The notes under the pieces were generated by a model that worked only from the letters and a program-made list of their open reading frames with translations, did no database searches and was not told where the DNA came from. From Myxococcales bacterium (GTDB lineage: Bacteria > Myxococcota_A > Bradymonadia > Bradymonadales > Bradymonadaceae), in NCBI GenBank assembly GCA_007120615.1, contig SKNI01000627.1, positions 1 to 7,619 on the forward strand: a stretch of DNA of 7,619 bases, in the 5' to 3' direction. This document shows, piece after piece, positions 1 through 5,766 of the stretch. Made by a program: the position numbers and the translations under genes. Position 1 is the first letter of the stretch, and each line of letters starts with the position of its first letter.

Positions 1-95
1 GCGAGCGCCTCGTCGAGCTCGTCATGGGTAATATCTTGAATGAATCCTCGCCACTGAAGTTCGGCGAGTACGGAGCTGGAAAATTTCTCGGCCAT
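1..95 (-). CDS. tyrS: Tyrosyl-tRNA synthetase, N-terminal fragment (gene continues beyond window start)
   Basis: Only the first 31 codons are inside the window. The ATG is at 93-95 on the minus strand and the frame stays open to base 1. The peptide begins MAEKFSSSV and continues LAELQWRGFIQDITHDEL, which matches the typical opening of bacterial TyrRS (a leucine-rich helix, then W/F-R-G-L-I-x-Q/D-x-T-D-x-x-x-L just before the catalytic Rossmann domain). The enzyme charges tRNA-Tyr with tyrosine in the cytoplasm. The HIGH and KMSKS signatures would lie outside the window, so the call rests on this N-terminal motif plus position: tyrS lies downstream of rny in some delta-type proteobacteria, as I recall. 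It starts 71 nt after the rny stop on the same strand. The Shine-Dalgarno is weak (AACGAG upstream of ATACCC-ATG). It may be co-transcribed with rny or have its own promoter; I see no convincing one. Confidence 0.75.
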   Translation of the reverse strand, partial: MAEKFSSSVLAELQWRGFIQDITHDELDEAL

Positions 96-166
96 GGGTA
101 TCTCGTTCTTATCAACGGTGCAAAATGATGGAAATTTCTTCCTGTGGTGATCTCTATTTCAATCAA

Positions 167-1873
167 TCATCGGGCGTATCCGGTAGCCCGGGTTTCGCGA
201 ATGACCGTAACCTTGATCTGACCGGGATAGGTCAACTCGTCTTCGATGCGACGGGCGATCTCGCGACTCAACGCGTAGGCGCCGTCATCGTCGATTTTGG
301 CGTGCTCCACCATCACCCGGATCTCACGACCGGCCTGAATGGCATAGCTCTTCTGGACCCCGGCGAAGCTCGACGAGATGCGCTCCAGATCTTCGAGGCG
401 TTTGACGTAAGTGCCCATGATCTCGCGTCGCGCCCCGGGGCGGGCCCCCGAGAGTGCGTCGGCGGCGATCACCAGATGGGCGATCACCGAATTCTGGGGC
501 TCGTCGTTGTGGTGTGCGGCGATGGCGTTTCGGACGACTTCTTTCTCGCCGAATTTTGCAGCCAGCTCCGCCCCTACCAGGGCGTGACTTTCCTGACGCT
601 CATGGGTCAGGGCCTTTCCGATATCGTGGAGCAACCCGGCCCGACGGGCATCGGCGACGTTGACGCCCAGCTCCGAGGCCATCAAACCGCATAAAAAGCC
701 GACCTCGATGGAGTGGGACCACATATTCTGGCCGTAACTGGTCCGAAACTTCAACTGACCGACCACCTTCAACAAACCGGAATGGAGCCCGTGAATTCCC
801 AACTCCAGCGCGGCCTGCTCTCCGGCCTCTTTGATGACCTGAGCGACTTCCTGGTCGCTCTTCTCGACCACCTCTTCGATACGAGCGGGATGAATTCGCC
901 CATCGGAGATGAGTTTTTCCATCGATCGGCGGGCGATCTCGCGGCGAACGGGGTCAAAGCTGGAGACCACGACGACCTCGGGAGTATCGTCGATGATCAC
1001 GTCCACTCCGGTGGCGGCTTCGATAGCCCGAATATTTCGCCCTTCCCGGCCAATAATCCGGCCCTTCATATTATCGCTGGGCAGACTGATGACGTTGACA
1101 CATTTCTCGGCAACGAAGTCTCCGGCGAATCTCTGACAGGCAACGCTCAAGATTTTTCGAGCCCGTTGTTCACCATCTTCGCGGGCCTCTTCCTCGATCT
1201 CTTTGATCGTTTGTCCGGCCTCCATCCGAGCCTGCTCCACCATTCGTTCTTTGAGCTCTTCGCGAGCCTCCTGAGCGGTGAAATCGGCGATCTCCTCGAG
1301 GATCTTTTCGGTCTTGCGGATCTGCTCCTGGAGCTGTTTTTTGCGGCTCTGGAGTTCTCTTCGTTCTTCTTCGAGCCGTTTTTCCTGCTCACTGAAGTCC
1401 GAGGCTCGTTGGTCAAAGCGGCGGGCCCTTTCGTCGAGATTTTCCTCCCTCTTTCCGAGACGGTCCTCGATCTTTTGTAATTCGGCGCGCCGATCTTTGA
1501 GCTCTGCCTCGGCCTTATCTCGAGCCTCGAGGATCAAGGTTCGAGCCTCGATCTCAGCGTCTTTTACCAGGGCCTTAGCTTTATCCTGGCTCTCCTGTTC
1601 AACTTTTTGGGCCCTGGTTTGCGCCTCTTCTTTTGCTTCCTCGGTGAATTGTTCCAACAACTCCCGACGAATCGGACCGCTCATATCTTCGCGGACCTCT
1701 TCCTCTACCCGTCGACGGGTGCGGATTTCGACCTTCTCGCGCACTTCATCTACTTTCCCGTCGACCTGCTCCTGCATGATGAGGAGGAATTTGCTGCGAG
1801 CCATCATCCAGCCCAGAACAAAACCAAAGCATCCCCCGATCGCCATAGCCCCATATAAATCGATCATTTCCAT
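167..1873 (-). CDS. rny: Ribonuclease Y (membrane-anchored endoribonuclease, KH + HD domains)
   Basis: 568 residues. RNase Y is an inner-membrane endonuclease that starts mRNA decay; the family uses a metal-dependent HD active site. Order of parts: one membrane helix (about residues 6-25), a very long charged coiled coil rich in E, K, R and Q (about 35-245), a KH RNA-binding domain with GREG at 275-278 inside the segment KGRIIGREGRNIRAIE, and an HD domain with H387, the HD pair H416-D417 (LLHDIGKA), H454-H455 and D472. The C-terminal tail YPGQIKVTVIRETRA is the family hallmark. Compared with the usual 510-525 residues it is about 45-50 longer, and the excess lies before the KH domain, in the coiled coil. 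The ATG at 1873 is preferred over the ATG two codons later because TAGGAG sits 6 nt upstream of it. It follows fau by 9 nt, so the two are almost certainly co-transcribed. Identity is very secure. Confidence 0.97.
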   Translation of the reverse strand: MEMIDLYGAMAIGGCFGFVLGWMMARSKFLLIMQEQVDGKVDEVREKVEIRTRRRVEEEVREDMSGPIRRELLEQFTEEAKEEAQTRAQKVEQESQDKAKALVKDAEIEARTLILEARDKAEAELKDRRAELQKIEDRLGKREENLDERARRFDQRASDFSEQEKRLEEERRELQSRKKQLQEQIRKTEKILEEIADFTAQEAREELKERMVEQARMEAGQTIKEIEEEAREDGEQRARKILSVACQRFAGDFVAEKCVNVISLPSDNMKGRIIGREGRNIRAIEAATGVDVIIDDTPEVVVVSSFDPVRREIARRSMEKLISDGRIHPARIEEVVEKSDQEVAQVIKEAGEQAALELGIHGLHSGLLKVVGQLKFRTSYGQNMWSHSIEVGFLCGLMASELGVNVADARRAGLLHDIGKALTHERQESHALVGAELAAKFGEKEVVRNAIAAHHNDEPQNSVIAHLVIAADALSGARPGARREIMGTYVKRLEDLERISSSFAGVQKSYAIQAGREIRVMVEHAKIDDDGAYALSREIARRIEDELTYPGQIKVTVIRETRATGYAR

Positions 1874-1879
1874 GGAGCG

Positions 1880-1885
1880 CTCCTA
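1880..1885 (-). promoter_or_regulatory. Shine-Dalgarno of rny overlapping the fau stop codon
   Basis: Read on the minus strand this is TAGGAG, 6 nt before the ATG of rny. Its TAG (1883-1885) is also the stop codon of the cyclo-ligase gene. The arrangement fixes the rny start and suggests that ribosomes ending fau translation can affect initiation on rny. The bases between it and the start form the palindrome GGAGCGCTCC, so the site could pair locally with itself. Confidence 0.8.
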
Positions 1886-2500
1886 CAGTAGATCTTGTGA
1901 ATCGCGAGACGGCGTATGCCATCCCCGATCTGTGAGTACGAAGTCCATCGCCCGATCGTGAGGTTCCACAGGGAGAGGCTCGTCGATCAATTGCCAGTGA
2001 TGACCGACTCCAATCGCCACGGCTTCGCCGAGGGCCGGAAGTGCCCGATCATAAAATCCTTTACCAAATCCCAGGCGGTGGCCTCGAAAATCAAACGCCA
2101 ACCCCGGCACCAGAAATACCTCGACATCTTCGATGGACCGAGGCGCTCCGATGGGCTCAGCGATCCCGAAAGGCCCGGGCTGAAGCTCTTCCCAACTCTC
2201 CAGAAGGCAGAACTCCATGGTTCCCGGACCCGAAATTCGGGGAAGCAAGACCTGGGTCCCTTCTTCAAGGCGCTGCGCCAGATAGGTCCGCAGGTTAATC
2301 TCCTGCCCTTTGGCCATATACCCGGCCAGAACTCCCGCCTGAGACAGCAGCTTGCGCTCGGCCAGATGATGACACACCGCTGCCGATGCCCGAGTTGCTT
2401 CTTGCAGATCGAGTTGATCGCGGCGCTCTAAAAATCGCTGCCGAAGTTTGCTTTTCTGCGGTTTGACCGCCCTGGACCGAGTCATCGGTTTGCTCGCCAC
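1883..2500 (-). CDS. fau: 5-formyltetrahydrofolate cyclo-ligase (MTHFS family)
   Basis: 205 residues; also called ygfA. The family enzyme converts 5-formyl-THF to 5,10-methenyl-THF using ATP in the cytoplasm, returning a stored folate to one-carbon metabolism. Visible signatures: the basic N-terminal helix KSKLRQRFLERRDQL (residues 16-30), the segment GYMAKGQEINLRTYL (60-74) with conserved Glu67, and the core motif PGLAFDFRGHRLGFGKGFYD (132-151, then Arg152), which matches the family's P-G-x-A-F-D-x-x-G-x-R-L-G-x-G-x-G-Y-Y-D-R. The tail has VEPHDRAMDFVLTD (178-191) with the usual HD..D/V-T. Length is normal. The start used is GTG at 2500. An ATG five codons later (2485) is equally possible; neither has a strong ribosome site, and homology only begins around residue 16. 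It lies between zapA and rny, 64 nt after zapA. A fau-zapA link is also known in Gammaproteobacteria, where 6S RNA lies between them; there is no room for 6S RNA here. Confidence 0.95.
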   Translation of the reverse strand: MASKPMTRSRAVKPQKSKLRQRFLERRDQLDLQEATRASAAVCHHLAERKLLSQAGVLAGYMAKGQEINLRTYLAQRLEEGTQVLLPRISGPGTMEFCLLESWEELQPGPFGIAEPIGAPRSIEDVEVFLVPGLAFDFRGHRLGFGKGFYDRALPALGEAVAIGVGHHWQLIDEPLPVEPHDRAMDFVLTDRGWHTPSRDSQDLL

Positions 2501-2564
2501 CTGCCATAAAGCATATTGGCGAAGCCCGATACGAAGGGAAGGCGACTTCCGGATGGGAACGCGA

Positions 2565-2921
2565 TCAGACCTCCTCGGCCTGATCGATAAGATCGAACAT
2601 CGATTGAGTGGTATCTTTTAGTTGTCTGCGCATCTGGCGCAGCTCTTCACGAGTCTCAAAAAGTTCCTCAGCCACCGTCATGCTCGCCAGAATCAATAAT
2701 TTATTCATCGGCATCGTAGGTGCAGTGCTCTGAAGCTCTTCGAATTTATGATCTATATAACGGGCCAGGTTCTGAACGAACGCAGAATCTTGGTCACTGC
2801 GAATGCTGAGACGCTGGCCTCCGATTTCGATGTTGATCGGTCCCGACCCGGAAACCTTTTTCGATGAAGTAGACGTAGACGCGCGGCGACGCTCACCGGA
2901 TTTGGAACTCTGCGAACTCAC
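2565..2921 (-). CDS. zapA: Cell division protein ZapA
   Basis: 118 residues. ZapA binds FtsZ at midcell and bundles its protofilaments, stabilising the Z-ring. The chain has a Ser/Lys/Arg-rich, probably disordered leader (residues 1-27). The conserved beta-strand head follows, INIEIGGQRLSIRSDQD (29-45), then the helix FVQNLARYIDHKFEEL (48-63), the motif MNKLLILASMTVAEELF (72-88; the family has LAALNIAxEL here) and a C-terminal coiled coil (about 89-114), which is the ZapA dimer/tetramer layout. Family members are usually about 90-110 residues; the extra length is the N-terminal leader. The start is GTG at 2919-2921, chosen because AGGAGGT lies 4 nt upstream. It is the first gene of the minus-strand cluster zapA-fau-rny, with a candidate promoter about 85 nt upstream. 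The overall pattern is clear although single-residue identity to ZapA varies between phyla. Confidence 0.92.
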   Translation of the reverse strand: MSSQSSKSGERRRASTSTSSKKVSGSGPINIEIGGQRLSIRSDQDSAFVQNLARYIDHKFEELQSTAPTMPMNKLLILASMTVAEELFETREELRQMRRQLKDTTQSMFDLIDQAEEV

Positions 2922-2925
2922 GACG

Positions 2926-2932
2926 ACCTCCT
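2926..2932 (-). promoter_or_regulatory. Strong Shine-Dalgarno of zapA
   Basis: On the minus strand this reads AGGAGGT, a near-perfect complement to the 16S rRNA tail, 4 nt before the GTG start of zapA. It is the best ribosome-binding site in the window and is what decides the GTG start. Confidence 0.85.
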
Positions 2933-2960
2933 GGGCTTCGAATCGATTCCAATGGTCAAC

Positions 2961-2977
2961 TCCTGAGCTACTCAGGA
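2961..2977. repeat. Perfect 7-bp inverted repeat in the zapA leader
   Basis: TCCTGAG-CTA-CTCAGGA: seven paired bases around a 3-nt centre, in the divergent intergenic region. If the promoter proposed at 3006-3035 is right, it lies inside the zapA 5' untranslated leader, where it could form a small hairpin about 30 nt before the Shine-Dalgarno. It could equally be a binding site for a dimeric repressor or activator. No U-run follows on either strand, so it does not look like an intrinsic terminator. Confidence 0.55.
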
Positions 2978-3005
2978 ATTAACTGCACCCTCACGGACGC
3001 TACTC

Positions 3006-3035
3006 ATTATTAGGACGTTGTGTCCCTGTCATCAA
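3006..3035 (-). promoter_or_regulatory. Candidate sigma-70-type promoter for the zapA-fau-rny cluster
   Basis: On the minus strand a -35-like TTGATG (3030-3035; 4 of 6 consensus bases) is followed by an 18-nt spacer and a -10-like AATAAT (3006-3011; 5 of 6 consensus bases). Transcription would start near 2998, giving a leader of about 75 nt before zapA. This is the only reasonable promoter I see upstream of zapA, but it is a sequence match only; the -10 could also be read as TAATAA with a 17-nt spacer. Confidence 0.45.
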
Positions 3036-3122
3036 CCTCAAAAGGGATTGGACTGCCCTATCGTCGTCGGTCGACCTCTGGTAATCTGGTTCAAACATAG
3101 GCCCTTTGCTGGTATCGCGGTC

Positions 3123-4463
3123 ATGGAAGATAAATTAAACCAAATCGATCAGGGGATCGTCGAGAACTCCGTGGGGCTCGACGACCACTCCGAAGAGCTA
3201 AATGATCGCAGTGAAGCCGATGCTCAGATCCGGTTTTACCGAGCCATGGCCGATACGGAGGTCAACTACGGTCGACTGCTGACCAAATTGGCCCGCACCG
3301 TCGCCGAGGTGATCTTTGATCTCTGCGTGGTCTACCTCATCGATGACGAGACCGGGGAATTGAAATGTCCCGCCGCCTACCATCCCCATCCGGAGACCTT
3401 CCAGGCCCTGCATCAGACCTTTGCGAACCCGGGAAATGGCGTGCGCGAGGGGCTGGTCAATCGAGTGATCTCCAGACAGGAGCATTATTTTCGACCCCGA
3501 TGGAGGCCGTCGCTTCTTAAGGCCTATACCGAGAACCAACCTCCTCCGAAGTTGAATATCTCGATTCACAGCCTGATGGTAGTTCCCATGGTGACCACCG
3601 AGGGGCATTGTCTGGGCGCACTTCTGGTGGGTCGACACACCACGAGCCTCTCCTATGACGAGACCGATCTGGCTCTGACCCAGTGGATCGCTTCTCACGC
3701 GGCGATGAAATTGGAGACCGCCCGCCTCTACCGAGACCTGAGACGCACCAATCATCGCCTCGACACCGCTGTACAGGAGAGAGACACCTTTATCTCGATT
3801 GCCTCTCACGAGCTGCGCACGCCTCTGAGCACATTGAAGTTGCACGCCCAGATGCTCCAGCGCAAAGCCCGTCGCACACCGGAGGATTTTACCCCGGAAG
3901 AGGTCATCCCCAAGCTGGCGGAGATCGATTATCAGGTCGACAGGCTCGATAAACTCGTCGATCAATTGCTCAACGTCTCCCGGATCTTTGAAGGCGGGAT
4001 GGCGCCAAGTCCCTCACGATGCGAGCTCTGCAGTATTATCGATGAGGTTGTCCGACGGTTCAGCCATGAATTAAGCGCCTCGGGAAGTGCGTTGACCATC
4101 GAGGCTCCGGACTCCGTAATTGGTATGTGGGACTGCGAACACCTCGATCATATCGTCACCAACCTGCTCTCCAATGCGATCAAATATGGTGGGGGAAATC
4201 CCATCACCATCGTCGTGGACAGTCGCGACAGCGAGGTCTTTCTGCGCATTCGCGACCGCGGCCGGGGCATCGCACCGAGCGCTCAGAAGAAAATCTTTGA
4301 ACGCTTCGAGCGAGCCGAAGAAAAGGGACAGAGCAAGGGACTGGGGCTTGGCCTGTGGATCGTTCAAGAATATGTGGAGAGCCTGCAGGGATCGGTGGAG
4401 ATCGACAGCGCCGTCGGGGTGGGCACTACCTTTACGGTTCGCCTGCCTCGGAATCCGAAGTAG
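3123..4463 (+). CDS. Soluble GAF-domain sensor histidine kinase
   Basis: 446 residues from the ATG at 3123. This is a two-component sensor kinase that should autophosphorylate on His and pass the phosphate to a response regulator not encoded here. Parts in order: an acidic N-terminal leader (1-40), a GAF-type sensor domain (about 51-200), a short coiled-coil linker, the HisKA dimerisation helices with H-box SHELRTPL (phospho-acceptor His229), and an HATPase_c domain with the N box HIVTNLLSNAIKYGGG (Asn347 and Asn351), G1 box DRGRG (Asp378), F box IFERFERAE, and G2 box GLGLGLW (406-412). All catalytic boxes look intact. There is no membrane segment, signal peptide, PAS or receiver domain, so it probably senses a cytoplasmic ligand or acts through partner proteins. 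The frame is open upstream to a TTG at 3018, but that extension crosses the opposite-strand promoter and looks unlike a domain, so ATG 3123 is preferred despite a poor ribosome site. It is divergent from zapA. Confidence 0.93.
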   Translation: MEDKLNQIDQGIVENSVGLDDHSEELNDRSEADAQIRFYRAMADTEVNYGRLLTKLARTVAEVIFDLCVVYLIDDETGELKCPAAYHPHPETFQALHQTFANPGNGVREGLVNRVISRQEHYFRPRWRPSLLKAYTENQPPPKLNISIHSLMVVPMVTTEGHCLGALLVGRHTTSLSYDETDLALTQWIASHAAMKLETARLYRDLRRTNHRLDTAVQERDTFISIASHELRTPLSTLKLHAQMLQRKARRTPEDFTPEEVIPKLAEIDYQVDRLDKLVDQLLNVSRIFEGGMAPSPSRCELCSIIDEVVRRFSHELSASGSALTIEAPDSVIGMWDCEHLDHIVTNLLSNAIKYGGGNPITIVVDSRDSEVFLRIRDRGRGIAPSAQKKIFERFERAEEKGQSKGLGLGLWIVQEYVESLQGSVEIDSAVGVGTTFTVRLPRNPK

Positions 4464-5766
4464 CAGCGGCCACCACCTTATCGCCGTCAACCAACCAGGC
4501 CGAAGCCACGGCCCCCAACACGATCGGCAGCATCGATGCCATCGCCAGGGACGTATCCTGATAGAAGCTCGGCACAAAGATCCCCACAATATTGACCACC
4601 ACGCCGATCACCGCGATCAGCGCCAGGGCCGACCATAAAAGCACCAGGGACCGCCCGCTCTTCTGCTTTCCCCGCATCACCATCACCGCCAACACCAACA
4701 CCGCCAGGGTGGCCGGGTTCGCCCAGAAGAGGTTTTGATTCCAATAGGTCACGGTATGCTCCGTAAACGTAGACATCGCGCCGAGAACCAGCCCCGGAAA
4801 GCCCAGAAGCAGCCCGACAAATCCGTGATAGAGCCCGTAGCGAATGCGACTCCCCCGCCCCGGTCTGGTGCGAGCGCTCCAGCCAATGAACAGCCCGACG
4901 CCCCCGATGATGGCTCCAAATAAGAGATACCAGGGCCAGTGCGTTGGAGGCGCGGCGGGAACGGGCTCGCGCTCCTCGGCCTCATATACCAGGTGCTCTC
5001 GAAGGACGAGAGGATGCACCTCTCCGTCTTCATCGACCCAGTCAAAGTCCAGAACCTGGCGCTCCAACTCCTCGGGCAAAAACATCTCCTCCCACACCGT
5101 GGAGGGGGGATCGATCTCGTTATTCATCAGATACATCAACAACCAGTCCATCGGCGCCAGATGTCCCGAATGTCGACGGGTGTGCTCTCGCAACGTCCAT
5201 CGCCCCGGCTTATGCTCTAAGGCCTCAGCGAATTGGCCGTCCACGGCGATGTCGATGATGTCGCGAATTCGGGTGGAGCAATTGTCATAATAGTGGTGAT
5301 AGAGATATTCGCGATTCTCGGGGCGAACATTATCGGAGAGAAAAGCGGCTACCTCGACCCGTTTCTCCTCCGGAATATTGAGCTCCAATACCCGAACATC
5401 CCTGTCTTCGGAGACATAGAGGTTAAAGGTGCGGCCCACATCGGTGGGGGCGACCCAGAACCAGAGCCTGCCCATGGCGAATCGAATCAGCATCTGGGAG
5501 TCGAAGGAGAACATCCCGTAATTATACAGGCGCGAGATATTTCGGCGCCGATCTTCGACGATGACCCCCGTGTGGCCAAACCACTGCGGGATCTCATCGC
5601 CGGGGCTAAAGGTGGCCAGGCTGATGACCAGATCCTGGGGTTGACTCTCTCCCTGTCCCCAGGGCGTTTGATGAGCCTCGGCCGTAGCCGTCAGGCCCGA
5701 GAAGCCGACCCCGAGCACCAGGATGGTGAGCGCAATCATCTCAAAGAATCGCCGCGAAGTGATCAA
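4432..5766 (-). CDS. DUF4105 / Lnb-type membrane protein, candidate lipoprotein N-acyltransferase
   Basis: 444 residues. An N-terminal signal (residues 1-31: basic SRRFF, then IALTILVLGVGF, with likely cleavage after AEA) exports a domain of the DUF4105 family, which I recall is now named after Lnb, a lipoprotein N-acyltransferase described in Bdellovibrio. Family signatures are ISLATFSPGDEIPQWFGHTG (48-67), LYNYGMFSFDS (80-90), and YLYHHYYDNCSTRIRDIID (154-172). His65 and Cys163 are the likely catalytic pair of a papain-like fold. Five membrane helices follow (about 278-297, 312-332, 351-366, 375-398, 407-425); the motif FTEHTVTYWNQNLFWANP (334-351) between the second and third matches the family's H..T...N.NL...NP. 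The start is TTG at 5764-5766, overlapping the Omp85 stop; the later ATG at 5739 would lose the basic n-region. The 3' end overlaps the kinase gene by 32 bp. Family membership is secure from sequence; the enzyme activity is inferred. Confidence 0.85.
   Translation of the reverse strand: MITSRRFFEMIALTILVLGVGFSGLTATAEAHQTPWGQGESQPQDLVISLATFSPGDEIPQWFGHTGVIVEDRRRNISRLYNYGMFSFDSQMLIRFAMGRLWFWVAPTDVGRTFNLYVSEDRDVRVLELNIPEEKRVEVAAFLSDNVRPENREYLYHHYYDNCSTRIRDIIDIAVDGQFAEALEHKPGRWTLREHTRRHSGHLAPMDWLLMYLMNNEIDPPSTVWEEMFLPEELERQVLDFDWVDEDGEVHPLVLREHLVYEAEEREPVPAAPPTHWPWYLLFGAIIGGVGLFIGWSARTRPGRGSRIRYGLYHGFVGLLLGFPGLVLGAMSTFTEHTVTYWNQNLFWANPATLAVLVLAVMVMRGKQKSGRSLVLLWSALALIAVIGVVVNIVGIFVPSFYQDTSLAMASMLPIVLGAVASAWLVDGDKVVAAATSDSEAGEP
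5763..5766 (-). promoter_or_regulatory. Overlapping stop/start junction (TTGA) between omp85 and lnb-like gene
   Basis: On the minus strand TTGA contains the TTG start (5764-5766) and the TGA stop (5763-5765). No Shine-Dalgarno is visible in the 20 nt upstream, so translation of the second gene probably depends on ribosomes finishing the first (termination-reinitiation). An alternative is initiation at ATG 5739, also without a clear ribosome site. Confidence 0.55.

Noticed and set aside
96..166. Possible separate promoter for tyrS (TTGAAA-17-AGAAAT on the minus strand) and a GGAAATTTCTTCC mini-hairpin.
   Set aside because: The -10 matches only 3 of 6 consensus bases and lacks its key first two; the hairpin stem is 4 bp. 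Neither is better than chance in an AT-richer gap.
125..1961. Several long plus-strand open frames (for example 125-694, 713-1480, 1278-1961) opposite rny.
   Set aside because: They are mirror frames of the GC-biased rny gene. Their proteins are low-complexity (Ser/Arg- or Leu/Asp/Phe-rich), show no known motif and lack ribosome sites, whereas rny has full domain support.
1916..2431. Plus-strand open frame of 171 codons opposite fau.
   Set aside because: Shadow of the cyclo-ligase gene, whose motifs are unambiguous.
2537..2550. Small hairpin GGAAG-GCGA-CTTCC between zapA and fau as a possible terminator.
   Set aside because: The stem is only 5 bp and there is no U-run on either strand, so it is not a convincing terminator.
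2501..2564. 6S RNA between zapA and fau, as in Gammaproteobacteria.
   Set aside because: The gap is only 64 nt, far too short for a 6S RNA of about 180 nt.
2921..2962. A 13-codon TTG leader frame in front of zapA ending in a TGA that overlaps the zapA GTG.
   Set aside because: The AGGAG before this TTG directly abuts it, leaving no spacing for initiation; it is probably a chance frame.
3018..3122. A 35-codon N-terminal extension of the kinase from TTG 3018.
   Set aside because: The extension is not domain-like, has no ribosome site, and crosses the candidate opposite-strand zapA promoter.
3198..3965. Minus-strand open frame of 255 codons opposite the kinase gene.
   Set aside because: It lies entirely within the kinase reading frame and has no recognisable domain; the kinase boxes are all intact on the plus strand.
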